From NCBI GenBank assembly GCA_947500845.1, contig CANMTP010000016.1, positions 1-64,000 on the forward strand: a stretch of DNA of 64,000 bases, in the 5' to 3' direction. The position numbers and the translations under genes were made by a program. Source of the DNA: an uncultured Aquimarina sp. Lineage in GTDB: Bacteria > Bacteroidota > Bacteroidia > Flavobacteriales > Flavobacteriaceae. Below the pieces are notes generated by a model that searched no databases, was not told the DNA's origin, and saw only the letters and a program-made list of their open reading frames with translations. Shown here piece after piece: positions 54,105 to 64,000 of this stretch (the stretch's first letter is position 1; every line of letters begins with the position of its first letter).

Positions 54105-54872
54105 CTACTTTCTGTCTAATACCTTGTATTCCTCATAACATTCACTTATGGCATCCAATATTTGAAGATCGTTGGCAAATTTTATAAAATCGACTGAGTA
54201 ATTGCAATTTCTAAGAATTTCATCAATATCTAAACGTTCTACTTGCAAAAGGGCCATTAAAGTTTCACGATCAAATTTATTTTCGAGTAAATTCCTAATT
54301 TGATCATCTTTCTTCATTTTCCGCAGTTTTCTAAGTTCTTTAGACCGTTTGCTAAAAATATTATATAAAAAATCTGCAGGGTTAAAAATAGCACCCAGTA
54401 CTTTGTTAACAGCTCCTGGTTGTCTACTGCCACCTTCATACCCTGAGTTTAGTCCTGAAATACTGTATCTATAGTTATTGTATACCGGAATTCTCTTGGC
54501 ATCAATTTCTAGATATCCGGTTAATTGTATATCAGCGACTATTACTTCTTCCAAAGCAATCCCTAGCTCGGTCATTTTAATTTTCACGTCACCAAACTTG
54601 ATCCAGTCGTTGGTAACTCGTACTCTAATTGGTTTGTAACCAATATATGAAAAGTATAGCGTATCATTTACCTGTGCCTTAATAGTAAAATCACCTTCAC
54701 CATTAGTAATGGTACCAATCACTTGAGAAAGGTTAACGATATTAACATTTTCAAGCTTTTGGTCGTTAGCGGCGTTGAGCACTTTTCCAGAAACTGTCTC
54801 GGTATTGTTTTCCTGTGCAAATGCAGTTGCACTTTTTGCAAGTACTAGTATGTAAAATAGTATTCTCTTCAT
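54105..54872 (-). CDS. Exported carboxypeptidase-like regulatory domain protein
   Basis: A 255-residue protein with a Sec signal ending near ATAFAQ; the ATG at 54872 is preferred to an upstream frame start that would bury the signal. Residues 25-105 are a carboxypeptidase D regulatory-like beta-sandwich (VSGKVLNAANDQKLENVNIV, FTIKAQVNDTLYFSYIGYK), the module that often opens SusC/TonB-dependent receptors. The remainder is a charged helical part (KRSKELRKLRKMKKDD) of unknown fold. It is not a receptor because no plug or barrel follows. Five bases separate it from the VOC gene stop on the other strand. Confidence 0.85.
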   Translation of the reverse strand: MKRILFYILVLAKSATAFAQENNTETVSGKVLNAANDQKLENVNIVNLSQVIGTITNGEGDFTIKAQVNDTLYFSYIGYKPIRVRVTNDWIKFGDVKIKMTELGIALEEVIVADIQLTGYLEIDAKRIPVYNNYRYSISGLNSGYEGGSRQPGAVNKVLGAIFNPADFLYNIFSKRSKELRKLRKMKKDDQIRNLLENKFDRETLMALLQVERLDIDEILRNCNYSVDFIKFANDLQILDAISECYEEYKVLDRK

Positions 54873-54953
54873 ATAATAGTATGACGTTCTATATATATTA
54901 AGATAACATAAAAATCGCGCCAAAAATCATATTACTATGTTAATGTATATAAT

Positions 54954-56720
54954 TTATCTTCGATCGCTACGTTTTCTACGATCTCTTCTTCGGTTACCAC
55001 CCTCTCGGCTACTCTCATTAGAATCGAAACGCTTTTTTCCTTTAGGTTTAAACCCTTCGCTTCTTCGTTTTCCTTTAAAACCACCGTCACTGGTATCACG
55101 GCGACGTTTACCACCTCTACGATTTCCAGAACCTTTAGAAACTTCAACATTTACTTTACGGCCTTCCATCTTAAAGTCTTCAAAAACAGCAAGTACTCGT
55201 TCTTGATACTCTGCACTGGTATTGAAAAAAGAAAAACTTTCTTTTACGTCGACGCGACTTAAAGAATCACTTCCAAGTTCTAATACTTCTTTTAAGAAGT
55301 CCTTTAAGGTCATCCAGTCAAATCCGTCTTTTTCACCAACATTGATAAAATATCGTGTGCTTCCATCACCTCCAGAATCTCTCGCGCTATCTCCTCCTAT
55401 AACATTAAGGTCTCTTGCATTTTTATAATAATTGTGGAAACGTGAAAATTCAACAGAAAAAAACTTTTTAATTAACTCTTCTTTGGAGAAGTCTTCTAAA
55501 ACTTCATTAATAGAAGGAAGATAACTATCGATCTCATGGTTTATTTCTGCTTTTGCAATGTCACTTGCCAAATGAAACAATTGTACCTGGCATATCTCTT
55601 CTCCATTCGGAATTTCTTTCTTTTCGAAATTCTTTTTGATAATTCGCTCAACAGATTTTATTTTTCTTACCTCACTTTTTGAAACGATTACCATCGACAC
55701 ACCACTTTTTCCAGCACGTCCTGTTCTTCCGCTACGGTGCGTATAGGTTTCTATTTCATCAGGTAATTGATAATTGATGACGTGAGTAACATCATCTACA
55801 TCTATTCCTCTTGCTGCCACATCAGTCGCTACCAACATTTGTATTTGTCGATTTCTGAAGCTCTTCATAACCAGATCACGCTGATTTTGACTTAGATCTC
55901 CATGCAATGCTGCGGCATTATATCCATCTCCTATGAGATTTTCTGCTACTTTTTGAGTATCTCGTTTAGTACGACAAAAGATAACCGAAAAGATGTCCGG
56001 ATTGGCATCTGCAAGCCGTTTTAAGGCAGCATAGCGATCTCGGGAATTAACCACATAATATTCATGAGAAACGTTTTTAGAACCTGTATTCTTATGACCT
56101 ACAGTAATTTCTACCGGGTCGTGCATAAAACGTTTGGCAATGGTCGATACTTCTTTGGGCATAGTAGCCGAAAACAACCAGGTGCTTTTTTCATCCGGAG
56201 TGTTAGATAAAATAGCTTTGATGTCTTCATAAAATCCCATATTGAGCATCTCATCTGCTTCATCTAATATGCAGTAATCAATATTTGAAATATCAACCAT
56301 TTTACGATTGATCATATCCTGCATGCGCCCAGGAGTTGCTACTACAATTTGAGCACCTCGTTTTATTTGTTTGGCCTGATCAGTAATACTTGCTCCTCCG
56401 TAAATAGCTACAGTATTAAGTCCAGGGATAAATTTTGAGTAATTCTTAAGCTCGTTGGTAATTTGTAAGCAAAGCTCACGAGTGGGAGACAGGATTAGCC
56501 CTTGGGTAATTTTGCTGCTGCTATCTATTTTCTCGATTAAAGGAAAACCAAAAGCGGCGGTCTTTCCTGTTCCTGTTTGAGCCAACGCTACAATATCTGT
56601 ATCCTTTTCAAGCAAGATAGGGATTGCCTTTTCCTGTACTTCACTAGGGGTTTCAAATCCCATATCATTCACCGCCTTAATAATGGCTTCGCCCAGTCCT
56701 AACTCTTCAAATTTGTTCAT
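54954..56720 (-). CDS. DEAD-box RNA helicase of the DeaD/CsdA type
   Basis: A 588-residue RNA helicase. Motifs in order: Q-motif GFETPSEVQ, Walker A AQTGTGKT (about 47-54), PTRELCLQI, DEADEMLNMGF, SAT, ARGIDVDDVTHVINY and HRSGRTGRAG. A DbpA/CsdA-type RNA-binding domain (about 440-520, with FDWMTLKDFLKEVL) and a basic Gly/Arg/Lys-rich tail follow. Proteins of this layout assist ribosome assembly and RNA decay, often at low temperature. The promoter has a TTG at 56764-56766 and a TACCTTTG box 18 bases away, one of the best promoters in the window. Confidence 0.95.
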   Translation of the reverse strand: MNKFEELGLGEAIIKAVNDMGFETPSEVQEKAIPILLEKDTDIVALAQTGTGKTAAFGFPLIEKIDSSSKITQGLILSPTRELCLQITNELKNYSKFIPGLNTVAIYGGASITDQAKQIKRGAQIVVATPGRMQDMINRKMVDISNIDYCILDEADEMLNMGFYEDIKAILSNTPDEKSTWLFSATMPKEVSTIAKRFMHDPVEITVGHKNTGSKNVSHEYYVVNSRDRYAALKRLADANPDIFSVIFCRTKRDTQKVAENLIGDGYNAAALHGDLSQNQRDLVMKSFRNRQIQMLVATDVAARGIDVDDVTHVINYQLPDEIETYTHRSGRTGRAGKSGVSMVIVSKSEVRKIKSVERIIKKNFEKKEIPNGEEICQVQLFHLASDIAKAEINHEIDSYLPSINEVLEDFSKEELIKKFFSVEFSRFHNYYKNARDLNVIGGDSARDSGGDGSTRYFINVGEKDGFDWMTLKDFLKEVLELGSDSLSRVDVKESFSFFNTSAEYQERVLAVFEDFKMEGRKVNVEVSKGSGNRRGGKRRRDTSDGGFKGKRRSEGFKPKGKKRFDSNESSREGGNRRRDRRKRSDRR

Positions 56721-56737
56721 ATAGTAAAAATAAGCCG

Positions 56738-56766
56738 CAAAGGTACGGTTTATTATTTGTCTACAA
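56738..56766 (-). promoter_or_regulatory. Promoter of the DEAD-box helicase
   Basis: On the minus strand TTG (56766-56764) and TACCTTTG (56745-56738) are 18 bases apart, matching the Bacteroidota -33/-7 consensus. The predicted transcript start is about 11 bases before the ATG. Confidence 0.65.
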
Positions 56767-56871
56767 CAATAACGAGATACTTATTATGGTGTTGCAGTAT
56801 AAGGTTTTAAATTAAGGATTATGAATTATGAATTTTGAATGCGAGGTTTATTCTTATTTATCTAATTACCG

Positions 56872-56892
56872 TCAACTATCAACTATCAACTA
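56872..56892 (-). repeat. Heptamer array at the glutaminyl cyclase stop
   Basis: Three plus-strand TCAACTA units, read TAGTTGA in the gene direction. The first TAG (56890-56892) is the stop codon of the gene, and each unit carries TAG and TGA. Confidence 0.75.
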
Positions 56893-57939
56893 TTTAACAA
56901 TTTCAATTTCAAAAAGTTTGTCCCAATTTTTTCCGGTAACAAATAATTGATTTGTGTTGGCTTTGTAGGCGATACCATTCAGGACATCTAAATCCGAATG
57001 TTGAGACACTTTTTTTCGTAATCCAGAAAGATCGATTACAGCTTCAAGAGCACCATTTTCTGGATTAATAACTGCAATACCATCTTTTTGCCAGGTATTT
57101 GCATAGATCTTACCATTGATCCACTCTAATTCATTGAATTTAGATTTAACACCCTTGTTTGTAGTTACTTCTATATAATCTTTCTCAGCAAGAGTTTTAG
57201 AATCGAGAAGCCATATTTTTTGCGTACCATCACTCTTGTAAATAATGTCGCCATCGTTACATAATCCCCAACCTTCTTTACTTTTGTTGTAGTTAAAAGT
57301 GCCTGTTTTGTCCAAAGTTTTTAAATCATAAATAAAACCTTCTTTGGAGCGCCAGGTCAATTGAATTATTCTATTATCTAGAATAGTAATACCTTCTGCA
57401 AAAAACTGTTTTGGTACTTCTTTTTTCAGAAGCACCTCTCCGGTTGTATAATTTACTTTTCTTAAGGAAGACTCACCATTTTTTCCTGTGCTTTCATATA
57501 GAGTATCACCAAAAAATTCTAACCCCTGGGTAAAAGCCTTTTTATCATGAGGATATTCTGCGATGATTTTATAAGAGTATAATTTGGGTGAGGCATTGTT
57601 AAGAAAAACTATCTTTTTGGTTATTGTATCTATGTTTCCGTTATAAAATACTTGAGCTTTGAGGATATGATTCCCTAATTTTTCATCATCTATTTTTTCT
57701 TCATAAGTAAAATCACGATTGGCAGTAATTCTTTTATTATTCAACAAGTATGTAACAGAATCAATTTCTATATTTTTATCATTCCTAATAGAAGCTTTTA
57801 TAGTTTCCCCCAGTTTAAATATTGCCTGATTGTTATCTGTAACAATGCTAAAGTAACTTTTTTTCTTATTTTGATTACTCCCACAAGAAAAAAAGAGTAT
57901 GCTTAAGGTTATGATGCCGAAGAGATTACGAATGTTCAT
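56890..57939 (-). CDS. Glutaminyl-peptide cyclotransferase (glutamine cyclotransferase), lipoprotein
   Basis: A 349-residue envelope lipoprotein (signal LSILFFSCGSN, Cys20) of the plant/bacterial-type glutamine cyclotransferase family, a five-bladed propeller that turns N-terminal Gln into pyroglutamate. Recognisable family strands are KKAFTQGLEFFGDTLYESTGKNG (split: FTQGLEF and LYESTG), LTWRSKEGFIYD, WGLCNDGD and ELEWINGKIYANTW. An extra N-terminal beta-domain of about 100 residues precedes the propeller. Exported and T9SS-processed proteins often start with pyroglutamate, which gives this enzyme a natural role. The stop codon lies in the heptamer array at 56872-56892. Confidence 0.9.
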   Translation of the reverse strand: MNIRNLFGIITLSILFFSCGSNQNKKKSYFSIVTDNNQAIFKLGETIKASIRNDKNIEIDSVTYLLNNKRITANRDFTYEEKIDDEKLGNHILKAQVFYNGNIDTITKKIVFLNNASPKLYSYKIIAEYPHDKKAFTQGLEFFGDTLYESTGKNGESSLRKVNYTTGEVLLKKEVPKQFFAEGITILDNRIIQLTWRSKEGFIYDLKTLDKTGTFNYNKSKEGWGLCNDGDIIYKSDGTQKIWLLDSKTLAEKDYIEVTTNKGVKSKFNELEWINGKIYANTWQKDGIAVINPENGALEAVIDLSGLRKKVSQHSDLDVLNGIAYKANTNQLFVTGKNWDKLFEIEIVK

Positions 57940-57994
57940 TTTAATAATTAAAATTTAGAGCAAGATATTTATTTTAATTGGGTTTGAAAAATGA

Positions 57995-58024
57995 TTGTAA
58001 TATTAACTAAAGGTTGTATCTTTG
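57995..58024 (+). promoter_or_regulatory. Promoter of the SRP RNA gene
   Basis: TTG (57995-57997) and TATCTTTG (58017-58024) are 19 bases apart and lie just before the RNA start at about 58030. A textbook Bacteroidota promoter. Confidence 0.75.
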
Positions 58025-58029
58025 CACCC

Positions 58030-58123
58030 GGCAAGTCCTACACAACCAGCTCCTGTTGAATCCTCCAGGGCGGGAACGCAGCAAAGGTAAATGGTCGTAG
58101 CGGTGTGATGTAGGTAGCTTGCC
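58030..58123 (+). ncRNA. ffs: Bacterial small signal recognition particle RNA (4.5S)
   Basis: A 94-base RNA with the conserved SRP core: cctccagggcgggaacgcag contains the GGAA tetraloop, and gcaaaggtaa with the opposite strand forms the symmetric internal loop bound by Ffh. The ends ggcaag (58030-58035) and cttgcc (58118-58123) pair. A T-run follows and ends transcription. It works with Ffh and FtsY to target membrane proteins. The gene is flanked by lipoprotein and reductase genes with no functional link. Confidence 0.93.
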
Positions 58124-58213
58124 TTTTTTTGTGCCCACTAGTTAGCAAAGATTATTTTTGATTTCTTCATAATAATTCGATAATCTTTACTCGTGATTCG
58201 CAAATCATAATTG

Positions 58214-58221
58214 TATATTTG
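58214..58221 (+). promoter_or_regulatory. Promoter -7 box of the SDR gene, close to the ATG
   Basis: TATATTTG ends six bases before the ATG at 58227. With normal spacing transcription would begin at or near the ATG, giving a leaderless message. No -33 TTG was seen at the usual distance. Confidence 0.45.
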
Positions 58222-58226
58222 CGCCC

Positions 58227-59051
58227 ATGAACAAAGATCAAAAATCTACGGTTGTTTTAATAACAGGTGGTTCTTCGGGAATAGGTAAATCAATAGGAAC
58301 GTTTCTTAAAGATAAAGGATATATAGTTTACGGGACAAGTCGTAACCCCGAAAAATTTAAAAGCTTTGAACCATTTGCGTTGTTACAACTAGATGTTGCA
58401 GATGTTTATAGTATAGAAACTGCAGTTCGTCATATCAAACAAAAACATGGGCGATTAGATATATTGATTAATAATGCAGGTGCAGGGATTATGGGAGCGG
58501 TAGAAGAAGTACCCCATGCAGAGATATTAAAAAACTTTACAACTAATTATTTTGGGCCTATACATGTTACCAAGGCCGTTTTACCTTTGATGCGTAAACA
58601 AGGTCATGGTTTGATCATTAATATAACCTCAATAGCTGGCTACATGGGATTGCCTTATAGGGGTATTTATAGTGCCTCTAAGGCAGCTCTTGAAGTGACA
58701 ACTGAAGCTTGGCGTATGGAATTAAAGGGTTTTAATATTAAGATGGCTAATGTTGCGCCTGGAGATTTTGCTACCAATATTGCAGCAGGTCGATATCATG
58801 CCCCGGTTAGAGAAGGGTCTCCTTATGAAAAATCATATGGCAACACACTAGAACTAATAAATGAGCACGTAGATGAAGGAAGTGATCCTCAAGAAATGGC
58901 AAAAGCAGTGTATAGGATTATCAACACTAAGAATCCGAAAATACATTATAAAGTAGGGGCTTTTATGCAAAAGTTTTCTATTGTGCTAAAACGTATTTTA
59001 CCAGATAAAACTTACGAGAAATTATTAATGAATCACTATAAAATTAAATAA
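58227..59051 (+). CDS. Short-chain dehydrogenase/reductase (SDR)
   Basis: A 274-residue Rossmann-fold NAD(P)-dependent enzyme. The cofactor motif [12 protein letters not shown] is at about 13-24, INNAGAG near 86, the catalytic Ser in [10 protein letters not shown], and Tyr-x3-Lys in [11 protein letters not shown] (about 147-157). This is the classical SDR type, close to annotated oxidoreductases with an unclear substrate. It is 11 bases upstream of the transaldolase-like gene and shares its strand, so they are probably co-transcribed. Confidence 0.92.
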   Translation: MNKDQKSTVVLITGGSSGIGKSIGTFLKDKGYIVYGTSRNPEKFKSFEPFALLQLDVADVYSIETAVRHIKQKHGRLDILINNAGAGIMGAVEEVPHAEILKNFTTNYFGPIHVTKAVLPLMRKQGHGLIINITSIAGYMGLPYRGIYSASKAALEVTTEAWRMELKGFNIKMANVAPGDFATNIAAGRYHAPVREGSPYEKSYGNTLELINEHVDEGSDPQEMAKAVYRIINTKNPKIHYKVGAFMQKFSIVLKRILPDKTYEKLLMNHYKIK

Positions 59052-59062
59052 ACACAACAACA

Positions 59063-59716
59063 ATGAAATTTTTTATTGATACGGCAAATCTAGACCAAAT
59101 TAAAGAAGCTCAGGACTTAGGTGTTCTAGATGGCGTTACTACAAATCCTTCTTTAATGGCAAAAGAGGGGATTACTGGGAAAGAGAATATTATTAATCAT
59201 TATAAAAAAATATGTGATATTGTAACCGGGGATGTTAGCGCCGAGGTGATTGCTACCGACTACGAAGGAATTATCAAAGAAGGACAAGAGTTGGCAAAAC
59301 TTCACGATCAGATTATTGTTAAAGTGCCCATGATTAAAGATGGTGTAAAAGCAATAAAATATTTTAGCGATCATGGGATCAAAACCAATTGTACATTAGT
59401 TTTTTCTGCGGGTCAAGCAATACTTGCTGCAAAAGCAGGAGCAACGTATGTATCCCCTTTTATAGGAAGGCTAGATGATATTTCTACCGATGGACTTAAT
59501 TTGATTGCAGAGATTAGAATGATCTATGATAATTACGGATTTACAACGCAGATTTTGGCTGCCTCAGTGAGACATACAATGCATGTCATAGATTGTGCAA
59601 AAATTGGTGCTGACGTAATGACTGGACCTTTATCATCTATTGAAGGGTTGCTAAAACATCCATTAACTGATATTGGACTTGCAAAATTCCTGGCAGATTA
59701 TAAGAAAGGAAATTAA
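59063..59716 (+). CDS. fsa: Fructose-6-phosphate aldolase / transaldolase-like enzyme
   Basis: A 217-residue TIM-barrel enzyme of the short transaldolase (TalC/FSA) group. The opening [16 protein letters not shown] and [14 protein letters not shown] are hallmark motifs; the Schiff-base Lys lies in QIIVKVPM (about 82-89), and [18 protein letters not shown] ([11 protein letters not shown]) and [11 protein letters not shown] complete the site. The family covers both fructose-6-phosphate aldolase and true transaldolase activity, which the sequence does not separate; the symbol is tentative. Last gene of the SDR operon, ended by a hairpin at 59746-59780. Confidence 0.93.
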   Translation: MKFFIDTANLDQIKEAQDLGVLDGVTTNPSLMAKEGITGKENIINHYKKICDIVTGDVSAEVIATDYEGIIKEGQELAKLHDQIIVKVPMIKDGVKAIKYFSDHGIKTNCTLVFSAGQAILAAKAGATYVSPFIGRLDDISTDGLNLIAEIRMIYDNYGFTTQILAASVRHTMHVIDCAKIGADVMTGPLSSIEGLLKHPLTDIGLAKFLADYKKGN

Positions 59717-59745
59717 GATCTAAAAAAGCATATTAAACATATAAT

Positions 59746-59780
59746 AAAAGCTACTTTTTATTTATAGGGTAGCTTTTTTT
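59746..59780. terminator. Bidirectional terminator after fsa
   Basis: Arms 59746-59754 (aaaagctac) and 59769-59777 (gtagctttt) pair exactly and continue into T-runs on both strands. It overlaps the end of the convergent TlpA-like gene. Confidence 0.7.
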
Positions 59781-61223
59781 ATTTTGAAGACTTGCCAACC
59801 TTGAGTATTTCATGAGCTGCTTTTCTAATTTAGAAGAAAATAAATCTGCTTTAGCATTAATAATTTTTCCTTCTTGATCAACGAGAATTACTTTGTTGCG
59901 ATTATAAATCACTAACTCTTCAGAAGAACATTTGGGATATTTAAATTCATACTCTTTGCCTAAATTATAATGATGTCTTTTAATAGTTTTTAACCAGTTT
60001 TTTGTCTGTTCATCATCGGTATTGATGGCAATAAAATCGATTTCAGGATATAATGCACTTAGATACGAAGCCTTTTTATGAGATTTTATAAAGTGATCTT
60101 TCCTATCCATAGACCAAAAGTACAATGCTGTTATAGGTCTATTAAAAAGAGAAGTGAGTTCTATAATTTCACCATTGGCTGTTATGAGTTTTTGTTCAGG
60201 TATTGGATGATTTGGTCTTAACCTGGAGATGGCTCTATTTAACTTTCTTAATTCTTTTTGAGATTTTTTATTAGAGCTTACACTTAGGTAATGATTGAGT
60301 ACTTTGTTTGAGTCATGATCATTCTTGCTTTCCAGCAAAAAATTGGCTGTAACTCTTCTTAATAAGTTATTTTTGATGTATGGATTTTGTACTAGACTAT
60401 CAACAAGATCTAATTTATAAACTGTGCTTCCAATTTCACCTTCATACTGTGAAAATTCGTTATTGTAATCTCTAAGGGACGAATTTGTAAAATAATAATT
60501 CAAATACCTATTATAGGAATAAAGTCGTTTAAGCTCTTCATCGTTAAAATTGATATCTTTTCGATAGTCAAAAAAAGATTCAGGAAGATCTTTCGTAGAA
60601 TCTAAACCGCCTATGCCATAACGACGATGAAAATATAATTCATGTCTTGTATAATAATCAAATATAAAACTGGCTTGTGTTATCTTTTTTGCCAAGGTGC
60701 TTAATTGATGCTTTTTTGTTAATTTTTCATAAGCCTTTAACTTTCGTTTGATTAGAGAATCTTGATTTCTCTTGAAATAAGATGGCGATAACTGAAGTTC
60801 AGTCCTTCTTAGTTTTTCGCGCTCTATTTCATTTTGTAAATACATGTCAATCAGGAAATTGTTTTTTCTTGCTCCATCACCGGTGAAAACAAGAGACTCA
60901 TCAAATTCTAATGTATTAAGACGTAAAAGAATACTATCCCCTTTTTCGATAAGTACAATCTGGTTTTCTGGATTGTGTCTAAAAAAATAAATACCTTCTT
61001 CCAGATTCTCGATTTTGTGCAAAAATCTATTGTCTTTATCAAGTCGTATAGTATCGTTTGCACCGTTTCCCTTCGAAAGGATGACGTAGTTGGTGTTAGG
61101 ATTTACAATTTCTCCGCCAAAATAAGTGTATTCTCTATTATTATCTTCAGGAGAGGTGCAGCTGCCAAAACAATAGCACAACAAAGAAATCTTTGTAAAA
61201 TATGTAATCCAGGAACATCGCAT
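59751..61223 (-). CDS. TlpA-like lipoprotein without the CxxC site
   Basis: A 490-residue lipoprotein (signal CYCFGSCTS, Cys22 from the ATG at 61223; the TTG at 61256 would add eleven residues). An N-terminal beta-domain of about 100 residues, a helical middle (about 110-330) and a thioredoxin-like C-terminal domain follow the DUF4369/TlpA layout common in Bacteroidota. The redox position reads YFWSMDRKDHF (about 370), so the CxxC pair is missing and oxidoreductase activity is unlikely. The domain retains the FIAINTDDE strand. It could act as a chaperone or binding protein; function unknown. Confidence 0.82.
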   Translation of the reverse strand: MRCSWITYFTKISLLCYCFGSCTSPEDNNREYTYFGGEIVNPNTNYVILSKGNGANDTIRLDKDNRFLHKIENLEEGIYFFRHNPENQIVLIEKGDSILLRLNTLEFDESLVFTGDGARKNNFLIDMYLQNEIEREKLRRTELQLSPSYFKRNQDSLIKRKLKAYEKLTKKHQLSTLAKKITQASFIFDYYTRHELYFHRRYGIGGLDSTKDLPESFFDYRKDINFNDEELKRLYSYNRYLNYYFTNSSLRDYNNEFSQYEGEIGSTVYKLDLVDSLVQNPYIKNNLLRRVTANFLLESKNDHDSNKVLNHYLSVSSNKKSQKELRKLNRAISRLRPNHPIPEQKLITANGEIIELTSLFNRPITALYFWSMDRKDHFIKSHKKASYLSALYPEIDFIAINTDDEQTKNWLKTIKRHHYNLGKEYEFKYPKCSSEELVIYNRNKVILVDQEGKIINAKADLFSSKLEKQLMKYSRLASLQNKKSYPINKK

Positions 61224-61403
61224 TTTGGGTGTAGTAATTATCTGACTATGGTTCAAAAGTAAAGTGAAACGTCTTTTCCATTTGTTAACGATACGTTAAT
61301 TCTTTAATTATTAGGATATTATTAGGATATGGAATTTTGTACTATACATTTGAGGCAACAGATAAGTTTTTGAATCAGTAAATGGATGATCGTATGATAA
61401 TGA

Positions 61404-63113
<1,710 letters not shown>

Positions 63114-63265
63114 AGAGATATTACATTTAAAAGTAAGGTCGTTTTGTATAAAAAAGAATAGAAAATGTCACTTCTTAACATTTTAAATTTCTCTATTTGT
63201 TAGTGACTTAGAATTCATAGATTCTTTCGATTCTTATAGAATGAAGGCGATCCAGAAGAGCTTTT

Positions 63266-63865
63266 TTATTTCATTAATCCTTCAAACTTTAAAAACATGT
63301 AGTCTTTAATAGTGGATTCGAGGGTTTCTTTACTTTGATTAAAAAAGGAATCATCTGTAATTAGTTGTAAGATGAAATATTGATCGAGTTTAAGAAGAAG
63401 ATCTATAGATACCGGTTTAAATAAGTTATTTTTAATGCCATTAAGGTACATTTGTTTAAAATCATCTAATAATCTAAACAAAAAATCTTCAATAATTTTC
63501 CAGGCCTCTGGATAATGTTCTCGTAACTGCTTTAGATAAAATGCAGAAATATCTTTAGCTCCATCGGTTAGGATTGCAGCCAGAGTTTCATAATGATAGT
63601 TTAATTGTAAAATTTCAGCAGTAATTTCATTCTTATATGCATTTAGGCGATCAATTCTAACCTGAGTGATATATTCAAAAATCTCTTCTTTTGTTGTAAA
63701 ATATTCATAAATAGTCGACTTGCTCTTATTCATCAATAGGGCCAGATCATCCATGGTTAGATTTCCAAGATCTTTGCGTTTAAGTTTTGGAAGTATGGCC
63801 TGTGTCCATTGTTCAACTTTTTTATCCTTGCTTTTTCTTTTCCTTGTGATAGATTTTCTCCCCAT
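63266..63865 (-). CDS. TetR/AcrR-family transcriptional regulator
   Basis: A 199-residue repressor. The N-terminal DNA-binding domain includes MDDLALLMNKSKSTIYEYFTTKEEIFEYI (split: LALLMNKSKSTIYEYF), a standard TetR helix-turn-helix at about 38-62; the rest is a helical ligand-binding domain of unknown ligand. It is divergent from the truncated gene starting at 63951, and an inverted repeat at 63882-63915 sits between them, so it probably represses itself and that neighbour, by family analogy. Confidence 0.9.
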   Translation of the reverse strand: MGRKSITRKRKSKDKKVEQWTQAILPKLKRKDLGNLTMDDLALLMNKSKSTIYEYFTTKEEIFEYITQVRIDRLNAYKNEITAEILQLNYHYETLAAILTDGAKDISAFYLKQLREHYPEAWKIIEDFLFRLLDDFKQMYLNGIKNNLFKPVSIDLLLKLDQYFILQLITDDSFFNQSKETLESTIKDYMFLKFEGLMK

Positions 63866-63881
63866 AATTGATTAATTCATA

Positions 63882-63915
63882 AAATCGAACTATATTTACA
63901 ATAATAGTTTGATTT
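63882..63915. promoter_or_regulatory. Candidate TetR operator
   Basis: Arms 63882-63893 (aaatcgaactat) and 63904-63915 (atagtttgattt) are complementary except for one G-U type change, around a 10-base centre. It stands 17 bases from the TetR ATG and 36 bases from the divergent gene. Confidence 0.55.
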
Positions 63916-63950
63916 CAACATCTTTTTTTTCAAACTTAATAATTTACCGA

Positions 63951-64000
63951 ATGAAAGATCAAGATATATGGTTAAAATATACTGGAAAGGTTGCTTGGCC
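63951..64000 (+). CDS. Start of a gene divergent from tetR (3' truncated)
   Basis: An ATG at 63951 opens a frame of 16 full codons (MKDQDIWLKYTGKVAWP approximately) that runs off the window. It has no recognisable domain yet. Position next to the TetR gene and its operator suggests a TetR-controlled target, often an efflux or lipid-metabolism gene. Confidence 0.4.
   Translation, partial: MKDQDIWLKYTGKVAW

Overview
The window comes from an AT-rich genome of the phylum Bacteroidota, most likely a marine member of the Flavobacteriaceae (Aquimarina-like, by inference only). The signs are a type IX secretion (T9SS) sorting tail at the left edge, a PorP/SprF plus OmpA pair, TonB-dependent receptors, DUF4252 and DUF1572 families, lipoprotein signals ending directly in Cys, and promoters with a TAnnTTTG -7 box. 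No rRNA, tRNA, CRISPR array, transposase or prophage was seen. The one stable RNA gene is the small SRP RNA at 58030-58123.

Layout. 1-10.2 kb: the end of a T9SS cargo protein, a DUF4870 membrane protein, then a nitrogen island with glnK-amt on the minus strand and gltB, gltD on the plus strand, closed by REP-like inverted repeats. 10.4-22 kb: a 1237-residue outer-membrane protein combining a decayed metallophosphatase, a kinase-like segment and a beta-barrel; a PLP dehydratase; a GCS2-CBS ligase overlapping an M14-like deacylase; and an M20 peptidase / hydrolase / aldo-keto reductase operon. 22-24 kb: dnaN and a DUF1572 protein.

24-34.5 kb is a vitamin B12 island. On the minus strand cobU-cobT-cobS-cobC-btuF-btuC handle nucleotide-loop assembly and periplasmic uptake. 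On the plus strand a cobalamin riboswitch precedes btuB, followed by an unknown lipoprotein and the barrel-only remnant of a second btuB. No import ATPase gene is present.

34.6-43.3 kb: a secreted CARDB protein, an S41 peptidase, an ECF sigma / anti-sigma-like / two DUF4252 cluster, purB, a HEAT-like protein, a haem-binding protein and a class III sirtuin. 43.6-51.4 kb is a signalling and surface block: a LytTR regulator with a degenerate receiver, two tiny acidic lipoproteins in tandem (52 and 53 residues), a lipobox-bearing TPR histidine kinase, a NarL-type regulator, and a PorP/SprF plus OmpA/PD40 pair.

51.4-53.0 kb has no convincing gene but carries several RNA-like hairpins and a duplicated 38-base element ending in alternative hairpins. 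53-64 kb is housekeeping: a TrmH-type methyltransferase, VOC protein, DEAD-box helicase, glutaminyl cyclase, SRP RNA, SDR, transaldolase-like enzyme, an ABC-F protein with one intact and one degenerate ATP site, and a TetR regulator with a probable operator.

The strongest unusual signals are the phosphatase / kinase-like / barrel protein, heptamer repeat arrays at gene ends whose invariant part is a stop triplet, the twin micro-lipoproteins beside a TPR kinase, and the hairpin-rich non-coding island.
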